From contig CM043966.1 in the NCBI GenBank assembly GCA_014529385.2, positions 37,419,239 to 37,483,238 of the forward strand: a stretch of DNA of 64,000 nt, given 5' to 3'. The position numbers and the translations under genes are program-made. The notes beneath the pieces were generated by a model. That model made no database searches and was not told the DNA's origin. It saw only the letters and a list, made by a program, of their open reading frames with translations. This document shows, piece after piece, positions 11,943 through 21,589 of the stretch (position 1 is its first letter; each line of letters starts with the position of its first letter). This DNA comes from Adiantum capillus-veneris (lineage: Eukaryota; Streptophyta; Polypodiopsida; Polypodiales; Pteridaceae).

Positions 11943-12300
11943 TCACATAACTCGGCAAGAGTTGACATTCTCATCACTAAAGATGTGAGAGTTAACTTTC
12001 GGCGGTGACGCTGCCTCATCTCCATCCACATCTGACGACAGAAATTGGCCCTTTGGACCGTTCTTGCTCTTGTTACTAACTTTGAAGCTGTTGAATGACT
12101 AGAGGTTGTCTAGATGGTCATTGTCGGGGATGTAGTGACTCTTGCCGCCCAGAAGATCCACCTTCTTCCCTATCTTTTGAAGACATTTCACCAGTACTTT
12201 TGGATCGACGGAGCCCACCATGAGTGAAGGCAGCAATACCCTATATTCCATTGAGGGATTTCTTCACCTGCTTCATGCAAGCATCGCAGTCTATGGAGAC
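11943..12300 (-). pseudogene. Captured HIPP-type heavy-metal-associated exon in a CACTA element
   Basis: Read on the minus strand from 12300 after an AG acceptor, the translation begins VSIDCDACMKQVKKSL. This is a heavy-metal-associated domain with a CxxC metal site (CDAC). After an in-frame TAG and a frameshift it continues SVDPKVLVKCLQKIGKKVD, the second half of the same fold. A polar linker with another TAG follows, then it ends NSCRVM and TGA at 11943-11945. A CaaX-like C-terminus (CRVM) after an HMA domain is the signature of heavy-metal-associated isoprenylated plant proteins. The first HMA strand and start codon are missing. The exon lies on the same strand as the transposase genes. 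It is a pseudogene copy of a host gene. Confidence 0.8.
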
Positions 12301-12505
12301 CTAAATCTAATCTAATATAACGTAAATCTAAATCTAGCGTAAATAAACGTAAATCTAACTAAAAATAAACCTAAATCTAATCTAATTTAACTTAAATAAA
12401 CCTAAATCTAATTTAACGTAAGTCTACATCTAACCTAATCTTTAACGTCTTTTAGGATAGTTTCCTACGACGTTATAACTCTCTTCTTCTTGTGTGTGTG
12501 CGCGC
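12301..12505. repeat. AT-rich segment, copy 2 of the duplication flanking the HIPP exon
   Basis: It repeats 11600-11770, including CTAATCTTTAACGTCTTTT and CTACGACGTTA followed by a short GT-rich run. It ends directly at the AG acceptor of the HIPP exon, so it is probably the 3' part of the captured gene's intron. Confidence 0.8.
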
Positions 12506-12548
12506 GTGTGGATGTGTGTGCCAATAAAAAGAGATAAATGGTATAACC

Positions 12549-12625
12549 TTTCTATCACCCATGCCAAGTATGATAGATTGGTTATGCCATTTCCCTCTTG
12601 AATAATAGGTCTTGAGTTCAACTCC
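12549..12625 (+). mobile_element. Possible tRNA-related SINE head
   Basis: A-box-like TGATAGATTGGTTATG and B-box-like GAGTTCAACTCC lie about 30 bases apart, similar to a Pol III internal promoter. A related stretch occurs at 3271-3326. There is no poly-A tail or target duplication to confirm it. Confidence 0.25.
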
Positions 12626-12695
12626 TCGTCGGCTAGATCTTTAGGTCTTTTAATTTTAATTAGTTTCCTACGACGTTAAATTAGTTTCTCTCTCT

Positions 12696-12895
12696 TTCTC
12701 TCTCAATGTGTGTGCGTTTTTTTTTTAATGCATGTTTTCTCTCTCTTTTCCTCTCTCAATGTGTGCGTTTTTTGTTTATGCATGTTCTCTCTCTCTTTTC
12801 CTCTCTCAATGTGTGCGTTTTTTGTTTATGCATGCTCTCTCTCTCTTTTCCTCTCTCAATGTGTGTGTGCATTCTTTGTTTATGTATGTGTGTGT
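12696..12895. repeat. 50-bp tandem repeat within CACTA
   Basis: Units starting TTTTCCTCTCTCAATGTGTG recur at 12746, 12796 and 12846, exactly 50 bases apart, with a diverged unit before. All open frames over it are low complexity. Confidence 0.9.
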
Positions 12896-12912
12896 GCGTT
12901 TTTGTTTATGTT

Positions 12913-12915
<3 letters not shown>

Positions 12916-12980
<65 letters not shown>

Positions 12981-12984
12981 AACA

Positions 12985-13041
<57 letters not shown>

Positions 13042-13104
13042 AGAGGGGAAGGGAACATGAGAGTGAGGAGAGGGAAGGAGCATACCTGGCTCTCCTTCCT
13101 CTCT

Positions 13105-13169
<65 letters not shown>

Positions 13170-13173
13170 AGAA

Positions 13174-13205
<32 letters not shown>

Positions 13206-13212
13206 GGAGAGC
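12916..13212. repeat. Chain of CT, GT and GA microsatellites
   Basis: (CT)n at about 12918-12977, (GT)n at 12987-13018, (GA)n to 13042, (GT)n at 13107-13166 and (GA)n to about 13206. The predicted frames are repeats of SL, CV or RE only. Confidence 0.95.
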
Positions 13213-13229
13213 GTTACCTGCTCCTTGCT

Positions 13230-13400
13230 TGAGGGCGCCGAAAAACTCAGATCTGAGATCTGAGTTTTTGGGCGCTCTCTGTTATTTTTTTTTAGCCCAG
13301 CCGACGTCGCTATGAGCGTCTCAAATTTACAAGTAAATTTGCGACGCTCATAGCGACGCCGGAAAAAAAAAATTGAACGTCGTTGTGTGAGCGTCACTAA
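13230..13400. repeat. CACTA right subterminal hairpins
   Basis: Two near-perfect inverted repeats are visible. The first, 13231-13277, has arms GAAAAACTCAGATC / GATCTGAGTTTTT. The second, 13306-13360, has arms GTCGCTATGAGCGTC / GACGCTCATAGCGAC around an AAATTTAC spacer. The second arm carries the same TAGCGAC core as the left subterminal array. Confidence 0.85.
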
Positions 13401-13409
13401 TATGAATAG

Positions 13410-13421
13410 CCTCTTGTAGTG
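13410..13421 (-). repeat. CACTA terminal inverted repeat, right
   Basis: CCTCTTGTAGTG is the exact reverse complement of 7703-7714 and is followed by target duplication ATT (13422-13424). Confidence 0.95.
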
Positions 13422-13557
13422 ATTGTATATATGCCCATCACTTTAGGGCTATCTATCTTTCCATTGCACACTAAGTAATACACTCTCTATTATGTGCCTT
13501 GAGCTTCCTTCGTCATCTCCAAGCTGTGTGCGTTTCTTTGCAACCCTAATTCCAACA
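13422..13557 (+). repeat. Copia element 1 3' LTR, right part
   Basis: It continues the LTR after the CACTA insertion (ATTGTATATATGCCCATCAC) and ends CCCTAATTCCAACA. It corresponds to the reverse of 17091-17220 and 21361-21490. Confidence 0.9.
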
Positions 13558-14460
13558 ATTTTTATAAGCCATTTATTTCCATTGGTATAGTCGCTGGTAT
13601 CTGCACAACGTGTTGTGGTGTTATTTGAGGTTTTGAATGCTTATGTCTAAAGAATAAAATATCAATGTTTTCCCATGTACAGTTTTGAATATTTGAAATG
13701 ATCCAGTAATTGTTGTTTATCAAGGCACTTCTAGTTGCCACCTTGAGTCCTCAATGGAGAGGGTAAGCAATGTATCACTTTTCTAAACTCATAAATACAT
13801 AAAAAAATAAATTTCTTTGTATACAAGGATATGCTTAAAATGTCCATCTCAAACACATAGAACTTTTCATTAGTTTATATACTCTCAAGTAAATTTTTTT
13901 TACATGAAACTGGCAATTATCTATAGCACAATTGTGAAAATATGTACAATTTTCTACAAGGTCTCTTCATTTTTTCTTGAGCTTATAAAGTCAAATTTTT
14001 CAAATCATCAATTGCAATCGTACGGGGCTCTACTTGATGAATATAGTTTTTGATCATGTAGCTTCTAAAATGCAAGGTCTCGTTAGAAGACTCTCTAGCT
14101 AACATATTTAAGCATATCAAGAGGGTTTTCTTAAATACACCGTGTGATACATGTAGCATATAATCTAAATTTGTAAAGAAAGAAACTTAAAATTGTTTGT
14201 TTTGGCCCCTAACTAGTGTTAAAGACAAAATAACGGGGTTATTTGTCACAAGTAAAAAAACCTCGTAAGAAACCAAATCAGAAAACTATGTTGGAAAAAA
14301 GACCTAAAAGGACAATTGCGGTTTAAGATGAACCTAAATTGTCAAAAACTAAACAAAAGGTAAAATATAGGGAGTTAAAAAAGACCTCAATAAAAGTCTA
14401 AAAAATGCAAATAGAATTGAATGAGATTTATCAAAGGTAGAGATTGTCTTCTTCTAGTTG
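13558..14460. other. AT-rich non-coding DNA
   Basis: No open frame of interest, element end or RNA gene was seen. Confidence 0.5.
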
Positions 14461-14461
14461 T

Positions 14462-14464
<3 letters not shown>

Positions 14465-14525
<61 letters not shown>
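14465..14525. repeat. (CT)n microsatellite
   Basis: A pure CT dinucleotide run. Confidence 0.95.
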
Positions 14526-14527
<2 letters not shown>

Positions 14528-14711
14528 CTCTACATGAGTGTGCGGTCGACCCAGTGCCTCATCGTAAGAAAGACCCCGTTAATGATCTTTTGCCAAAAAT
14601 TGAGAATACTTAACATGAGTAGTTGTTGAAAATAGATCTCTCCCCCCCTCTCTCTCTATGACACACACAATCTTTCTCTACTCTCTTCATTTTATTGATC
14701 GATGCACTCTC

Positions 14712-14860
14712 ATTACCCCTTTAAGCTTGTCCCCGTGCTGAGATAGATCCATAAGCACAATTTTATATTCTAACCCTTGTTCCTATTTATTCTCCCACAT
14801 TAAATGATCAATTAATATGAGAAAATTATTTGGGTTGGTTAGATATTATATTTTATGACA
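14712..14860 (-). repeat. Ty3/gypsy LTR 5'-end fragment
   Basis: On the minus strand it starts TGTCATAAAATATAATATC at 14860 and follows the LTR start of the 36703 element for about 150 bases (AACCAACCCAAAT, GTGGGAGAATAAA, GGATCTATCTCA). It then diverges. The remaining LTR is missing. Confidence 0.85.
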
Positions 14861-14879
14861 ACAACACTACATGTCAATC

Positions 14880-15340
14880 CTCTTGGGGTTTCTCTCGTGG
14901 TGGACATCTTTCAACGTATTGCTTGAATCGCAACACAGGCTCTCGTACTCTCTCATTGTCTTTCTGCTTGAAATAATGGTTTTGTGACACTGTATTCTGC
15001 TTAATCCCTTACATGCAAAACTCTTCTACAAAGTCTGACAATATTGCTTCTATGTTTCCATCGTTTTCCTTTTTCAAAGGCTAGAACTATGTAAGGGCGG
15101 TGCCTTCCAAAGTTAATCCAAAACCATCAAACTCTCAACACCTCTTTAAATGATGCAAAATGTGCATGTGGGTCCCCTAATCCGTTGTACTTTGATGCCA
15201 TGAATTTGCGACTTGAGATGGACGCATAGGTCTTGGCTCAACGACATATCTCATCACTCTCAGAGCTCTTGAAAAAGCTTCCTCATAAGGAGGTGCTTCC
15301 ATTTTGAGTGGATCTCTCAATACATCTCTCATAATCACAT
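14880..15340 (-). pseudogene. Ty3/gypsy gag fragment
   Basis: Minus-strand translation gives KFMASKYNGLGDPHAHFASF, then a tract resembling the T-L-x-G-x-A-x-x-W gag motif, and later FVEEF...FKQKDNERVREPVLRF. This is the retrotransposon gag pattern (DP-H-F, then QxxxExVxxFxxRF). At least two frameshifts and several stops are present. It sits immediately beside an LTR fragment without a polypurine tract, so the two are not parts of one intact element. Confidence 0.65.
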
Positions 15341-17090
15341 TGGGTATTACTCACTCAATTCGATATGGCATAGATGATCTTGTAACGGTCGTAACGCCAA
15401 CTCTATCTATAGTTCTCGCTGGATGAGTATCCTCCACTTGGTTATTCTTGTGTTAGAATCTACTCTTCTAATGCTATGTTCTTCTCTCAGCTTTGTCGGG
15501 GTTTCCACAACTCCAACTCTAGATTTTACAATTCTTGGCTCTAGGCTTACACTCGAAACACTAAGCAGGGTCAATTGGTCAATCACTGGAGTGCCATGAT
15601 AAGTGAGTTTTTGAAAATCCTTTCTTGATACTGCTTAAAATTTGTATCCAGACTTGTCTAGGACTAAGATAGTCTTTGTAGTAGCTGGTGAGCAAAACCA
15701 TATAGGATCTTATCTTTTGTGATCTCCTCGTATCCAATGGACTTTCCTCTGTACATGTTGATATCTTCTCCTATGGATGTCCAATAGAGAGGTATGGATG
15801 TATCATCTATCAGGGCATGTTTTGTTTTCAAACAATGTACTTGCCTAAGATGTTCTGAATATGGAAATGTCCATGATTTAGGCATTGCATCTCTTTGGCT
15901 AGAACTAGCTATCTCATATCCTTTTCGTGTAGATCAAGAGCCATTTTGTAGAAACTAGAAGACTCTGAAGTCATATCAGACATGTAGTCCTCAATGATAG
16001 GTTCTAGGATTTCCATAGGCTCTGTTGTAAGTTCCTGATTGATGCTCTTGTCTAATGAGACTCTACTCTTAGTCTCTCTCTCTCTGGCCTAGCCTTTGAG
16101 TTATAAAAGCTACCAAACCTTACAAGCATGACATAAGAAACAAGTTGAGTGTTTGCTCAAACCCAACCTGTTACCTGTTTACACTCTCTCTAGAAATTTC
16201 AAAAGCGATTTTCAACTTGTCCAAAAGCTATTGAGATCTTTTGAATCTTGTGTTCTTATCTAGAACCTGTGTGAAATTTGTATAAACTCACAAACAATTA
16301 AAAAAGTTAAGCAAACCCACAAAATTGGCTCTTCTTTCAAGTTGCAGTTGTGTCTCTAGGTACTACTATGATGGAAACCCCAAATCTGCTTTATACCTAA
16401 GGTCTTATCTCAGTTGTTCCAAGTGGTCAGGATAGAAAAAATTTCAAAACTAACCATTTTCTCCCAAAACCGCTCAAAAGCTAGTTTCAAACATTTGAGC
16501 CATGAAGCTACTTTCCCATTGGCATACCTTCATATCAAGTTTTTACTTCAAGATCTGTAGAGCCGCTTGCAAGCTACATTTTGATCAAAAAAAATTTCTA
16601 ATCACAATCCGTATGTGAAAGTTGTGGTCGTTTTCGTGAAAACTACTTTTCACTTGCAACACAAAAGTGCTTGTAACTTGAGCTCTACTAGGTATTTTTG
16701 GCCCAAACTTAATCACTACAATGTACAGGACATGCACAACTAGGTCACCAAGTAGGCTTGTCAAGTTCTAAGCTTTGTAATAGATGGATAGAAAAAACTC
16801 ACGATTTTTTCTCAAAATAAATTTTTTGCAACTTTTTTCAGTTTTGTTGAGTTCACTGGGTTCCCTACTCTCAATATACCCTGTGTATCAAGTTTTGTCA
16901 AGTTCTGATCTTTTTTGGTCAAGGAAAACACAAAAAATCATAGTTTTAACCTGCCTTGACAGACTGTTTTGCTTGTATCTTGATCTCCCAATGTCCAAAT
17001 GACACCATGTTTTGATTGTGCACTCAACACATCATGCAATACAAGCACACCAAACTTGAGCCCAATCTGAAAACTTTTTAGAGTACTCGG
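15341..17090. other. Decayed retroelement and non-coding DNA
   Basis: A minus-strand open frame at 15664-15885 (73 codons) may be the upstream part of the gag fragment, but I cannot identify it. The rest, with recurrent TCACGATTTTTTCTC-like phrases, continues in style beyond the copia 2 insertion (21590 onward). Both sides were therefore one tract before insertion. Confidence 0.45.
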
Positions 17091-17310
17091 TGTTGAAAAT
17101 AGGGTTGCAGAGAACACATACAGCTTGGAGAAGACGAAGGAAGCTCAAGGCACACAAAGGAGAGTGTATTAGTTAGTGTGCAATGGAAAGATAAGATAGC
17201 CCTAGAGTGATGAATGTATATACAATGCACGGGGGAAAAAACCACCTAGTGAGGGAAAAAGTGCCTGGATGGTCCTTCACACACATCACTATCACATGTA
17301 TATGGTAACA
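17091..17310 (-). repeat. Copia element 2 3' LTR
   Basis: On the plus strand it runs TGTTGAAAATAGGG to ATATGGTAACA, so it has TG/CA ends. It is very similar to 21361-21589, with scattered substitutions and small indels that indicate some age. Confidence 0.9.
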
Positions 17311-17322
17311 AATCCCCCTTGG
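17311..17322 (-). other. Copia element 2 polypurine tract
   Basis: The minus-strand CAAGGGGGATT directly precedes the 3' LTR and would prime plus-strand synthesis. Confidence 0.7.
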
Positions 17323-17387
17323 GAGTGATGTGGTGAACAAGAGCTGGCACATAGAGTATAAGAAAGTGCCATGCCCTAAGGACATGA

Positions 17388-20300
17388 TCAGTCCACAAAG
17401 GGGACTAAGCCCAAAGCTTTGTGGAAAGCTTCAAACTTCACAGGAGACCATGCCTTTGTGAAAAGATCTGCAAGGTTGTCCTCTATTGGCACATAAGCCA
17501 AGCTGATCTCTCCTGCTGAGAGCCTCTCCTTGACATAGTGGTAATGCACCTCAATGTGCTTTGTGAGAACATGAAAAATTGGATTCATTGCAATTGCCAA
17601 TGCACTATGACTGTCAGTGTAGATAATGTTGGCAGTGTCATGTCCAACACCCAAATCAGCCATAAGGCATCTGAGCCACACACACCAAATCGTAGCTGTG
17701 AAGACTACCCTATACTCAGCCTCAAAATAAGAAGGGGGCACAATAGGTTGCTTCTTGCTCAACCATGATATGCATGAATTGCTAAGCATGAAACAAAAAC
17801 CACTCGTGGACACTCCCGTGTCAAAACAACCAGCCCAATATGAGTCCGAAAAAGCATGTAAATCTACCTACAATGATTCCCCCTTGGGATAGAACAAGCC
17901 AAGATGTAAAGTGCCACTCAAGTAGTGACTTGATAGTCTGCCAATGCGTAGACCCTGGGCTATGCATAAATATGTTGACCTATGAGACTCCAAACTGAAT
18001 ATCCGGTCTCGTGTTGCATACATAAACAAGGAAGCCAACAACAGTTTGATAAACAGTGACATCAGCAGGATCACCAACATCATGAAGATTCAATTTCGAA
18101 CCTGTTTCCATGGGAGTTAGCAATAGGTTTGTAATCCTCAAGTCCAAACTTATATACCAATGTCTCTATGTAGGCTTGTCTGACACAAGGCAATACCACC
18201 ATCACACTGCTTAAACTGTATACCCAAGTACTAATGCAATAGCCCCAACTCTTTCATCTTGAAAGTAGCATTCAATCAGCCTTAAATTTAGCAACATCTC
18301 TCTTATTTGGTCCAATGATCAGCAAATCATCACATAGAGAACGACAATGAGAAGTGCATCACCATCATGCTTTACATTCAATGTGCTTTTTGTTGGTGGA
18401 CTATTTTACGAAAGACTCGTTTGACCAAATGAGTATCATCCTTCTCATACCAAGCACGAGGAGATTTCTTCAGCCCATACAAAGATTTCTTACATTTGCA
18501 CACTTTATCTGCTTGCCCTTAAATGACAAAATCACAAGGTTGTGTTACATAAACTTCCTCAAATATGTCACCATTGAAGCAAGCAGTAACAATGTCTGAC
18601 TGATGTACATCCCAACCAAAATAAGCTGCCAATGCACATAGAAAATGCATAGTAGTCATCCGATATGGGAGCAAAAGTCTCTCCATAATCTATGCCTTTT
18701 TGTTGTGCCCTTTGCAACAAGTCGAGCCTTATAGCGATCAAACTCACCATTCGGTTTGCGTTTCAACTTGTAGACCCACTTTATACCAATGGCCTTTTTT
18801 CCAAGAGGCAAATCACATAAAGTCTATGTGTAATTTTCTATAAGTGCATCACATTTTGATTGCATGACAGCCATCCTATTTTTTTAATTTTGTGCTCCAT
18901 CAAAAGAGAGAGGTTCCTCCACATCACATAAGCTAGACACAGTCAAATCATAACAATCTAATGCATAATATGCATGGCAAGAACCTGAACGAGTACGACT
19001 AGACAAAGGTGCATCCAATTTACTGTCATGGAAAGTATGCACCAGCCATTTTGGCATACTTCAAGCCTGCTCATTCTCACTCCTTTACTCATCAAGTACA
19101 TCATGTACATCTGCATCGATAATAGGGTGATCTATAACATTTTCAAAAAACCCCATAGGTTGTACATTTGCCTCATTGGAATTTACATTCGAACTTCCAC
19201 CACTAAAAAGAGGCAACAAAGTGTCATAAATGTCATGTGAGCTTACATTATTGTCCCTAGTACATGATCGCAAAGACTGAAGAGAATCTTCCACAAACAC
19301 AACATCCCAAGAGATCAAGATACCCTTTGTTTTTGGATGATATAACCAACAAAGATGCGCTTGATAACTTTATCATCCAATTTTTTGCCTTGCGTTTGCA
19401 TTAAGAAGAGAATGGAGTCTAGAAGGATCTTGGCAAAGAAGCAACCATATCAGATACAATGCTGCATCTTACCCAAAATACAACCTTCACAAACATGTTT
19501 GACAGGTGCTTCAAGAGGCGGCAAAGAAGCAACCATATCAATTTTTTGCAAACACAGCAAACTAGCAAAATTTAGATTCCCAAAATATGCATGCCAAAGT
19601 TTTGCATGTGAAATAACCTTTAAATCCACAATAGCATTTGCAAAATTCTGCTCACACTTGTCATACAAAGTGAGACTATATAGTCCACGACATAAAATGC
19701 CATATGCAACAATTTCATCACCAAAATTGAGATCATGTATTGTATACCTATCATCCACAAACTTGACTACAAGACCAAGTCTGGTAAGTGCACATACAAA
19801 CAAAAGATTCTTCTTGATCCCAGTTACATACAATGCATCAACAAGTGTGAAAGAAATGCCATTCGTAGTAGTAAGCACAATATTTCGAATTCCTTGAATT
19901 GGATAAGAGGCATTGTTGGCACAAGTGACAATATTCCCATGAGGGACACACTCAAGAGAGATAAACAAATCACGATGTGAGGTAATGTGCTTTGTAGAAC
20001 CACTGTCAAAATACCACACATGCGAATCTACAACAACTGACATGCATGCATCATGGACATCAGGATCATAAGTACACTTTGGACTAAAAGCCCACTCTGC
20101 ATCTACATCCGGACATCAGGATCATAAGTACACTCTGCACTAAAAGCCCACTCTGCAGGCAACACATCTTCTTTTTGTCCTTATCACCAAAATTTCCAGA
20201 CGAAGTGCTGCCAACAGAAGCATCAAGAACAGAGGATTTTCCCCTCGTAGAAGGACCGTGCGAAGTGGTTATATTACTATTACCACCTTTTCTTTGAGCA

Positions 20301-20999
20301 ACAATAAAAGCCTGTTCAATTGCACATTGTTTAGCCCTTTTTTTTTTAGAAAGTGACTCTTGCAACAATAATGTGCATACTGCATCAAACTTGACAGCTT
20401 CAGGATTTCCTTGGGTCATGAGTCTCCAAGTACTAGCAAAAGTCTAGTAAGAATCTTGCAAAGCATCAAGAACAGTCTGCACAAGGGAATAGTAAAAAAT
20501 GACCACGTGCAAAAATAAGTTTCTCATTGATATCCTTGACACCAGCCAGGAAAGTGTCCATCTCATCTTCCTCATGCATAATCTTTGACTCTAGCTCTTT
20601 ACGCAACAATGCAATTTTAGCCTCATTGTGTAAAGACCAGTTTGAATATCCCAAGCATGTTTTGTAGATTTTGCTTGACGGATATGAGGAGTAATAGTGC
20701 ACTTCATAGACAACACAATCAATGCATGAGCCTTCGCATCTTTTACATCCCAACAAGCTTGCTCAGCCGTAAGGCAAAAAATCTCTGGCAGTAGCAATCC
20801 TTCCACCAAAACCTGCATCATCCTCAACATTGCCTACATCCTCAGAACTGGGACATACATCAATGCACTACACAATATTCCAAACGCCCTTTGACACAAG
20901 GACATGTTGTATCATATAAGCCCACATAGGGTAATTGTCCCCATCCAATCTATTCTCAGCAGCAAACTTCTTGAACACATATGTATCGTTGTCAGCCAT
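17388..20999 (-). pseudogene. Copia gag-pol pseudogene with integrase core deleted
   Basis: Gag starts MADNDTYVFKKFAAENRLDG at 20999 and reads through several stops. The protease keeps WYFDSGSTKH near 19990. The pre-integrase region keeps LWHAYFGNL and CEGCILGKM at about 19470. The sequence then jumps to the post-integrase KLDD segment near 19390, so the catalytic integrase core is deleted. RT remnants lie at about 18750-18100. RNase H ends at 17388 (SGFCFML...DLFTKAW...VPFVD), with an aspartate changed to Tyr in the SDSDWAGC motif. It cannot encode its own transposition proteins. Confidence 0.9.
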
Positions 21000-21346
21000 G
21001 GTAAGTGATGCACCTTTGTGAAAACTGCTTGAAAAGAGGAGAAACAAAGCAAAAAAAACACATGCTATATAGCACAAACCATAGAAGCCTGTAAGGACCC
21101 GTTATGCAAAAAATGGCACTAACAAAAAAAATATGCACAAAATGATAAAATAACCTGCGCAGTACTACCCATAGTGGATCGGAGGCCAAAATGAGCCCGA
21201 ATCAAAAATCTGAGCATACCAAACACTACGTGCTTGCCCAATGTATCTGTCGACCTACTGGTGTATGCCAAAACTCATAGAAATTGAAGAAAGTGAGCAG
21301 GTGTGTGTTGGAGTTGCTAGCAAGTAAGCCCAGGAGGGTGTAACCT

Positions 21347-21358
21347 GCTCTGATACCA
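21347..21358 (-). other. Primer-binding site, initiator tRNA-Met type
   Basis: The minus-strand TGGTATCAGAGC lies two bases inside the 5' LTR. It is complementary to the 3' end of plant initiator tRNA-Met, as is usual for plant LTR elements. Confidence 0.9.
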
Positions 21359-21360
21359 AT

Positions 21361-21589
21361 TGTTGGAAGTAGGGTTACAGGGAAACACACAGAGCTTGGA
21401 GAAGACCAAGAAAGCTCAAGGCACACAACAGATAGTGTATTACTTGGTGTGCAATAGAAAGATAAAATAGCCCTAGAGTGATGGGCGTATATACAATGCA
21501 TGGGGGAAAAACCTCCTAGGTGAGGGAAAAAATACCTCGACAGTCGTAAGTGTGTTCACACACATCACTACCACATGTATATGGTAACA
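21361..21589 (-). repeat. Copia element 2 5' LTR
   Basis: On the plus strand it runs TGTTGGAAGTAGGG to TATGGTAACA. It pairs with 17091-17310. Confidence 0.9.

Larger units (their letters stand above)
7703..13421 (-). mobile_element. CACTA (En/Spm-like) DNA transposon carrying a captured HIPP exon
   Basis: The element is 5719 bp, bounded by CACTACAAGAGG (7703-7714) and its reverse complement CCTCTTGTAGTG (13410-13421). It is flanked by a 3-bp target duplication ATT (7700-7702 and 13422-13424). Removing it rejoins the copia LTR seamlessly. Subterminal GCGTCGCTA-type repeats lie at both ends. Genes lie on the minus strand: a TnpD-like C-terminal part (9900-11220), then a Transposase_24-like gene (8318-9627). 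The TnpD catalytic domain is absent. The space where it would lie holds microsatellites and a heavy-metal-domain exon, so the element is non-autonomous at present. Confidence 0.95.
3327..13557 (+). mobile_element. Ty1/copia element 1, 5'-truncated, split by a CACTA insertion
   Basis: The internal region starts abruptly at the gag ATG (3327) with no 5' LTR, leader or primer-binding site. Gag, protease, integrase, RT and RNase H remnants run to 7533. The 3' LTR begins TGTTACC at 7609, is interrupted at 7703, resumes at 13422 and ends CCAACA at 13557. The LTR matches those of copia element 2 (17091-21589), which confirms both boundaries. The loss of the 5' end could be a deletion or an incomplete integration. 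Confidence 0.9.
17091..21589 (-). mobile_element. Ty1/copia element 2, full-length with deletions
   Basis: The element is 4499 bp with LTRs at 17091-17310 (220 bp) and 21361-21589 (229 bp). Flanks CTCGG (17086-17090) and CTTGG (21590-21594) agree at 4 of 5 bases, consistent with an aged target duplication. A tRNA-initiator-Met-type primer-binding site and a polypurine tract are in the right places. The coding part is heavily mutated. Confidence 0.92.

Noticed and set aside
11600-12480. Telomere-like repeat array (AAATCTAA / CCTAAATCTAA)
   Set aside because: Units are degenerate and not head-to-tail TTTAGGG, and they lie inside a bounded transposon, so this is intron-like low-complexity DNA and not telomeric sequence.
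12706-13397. Several 100-166 codon open frames rich in Ser-Leu, Cys-Val and Arg-Glu
   Set aside because: They are direct translations of CT, GT and GA microsatellites in all frames and contain no non-repetitive domain.
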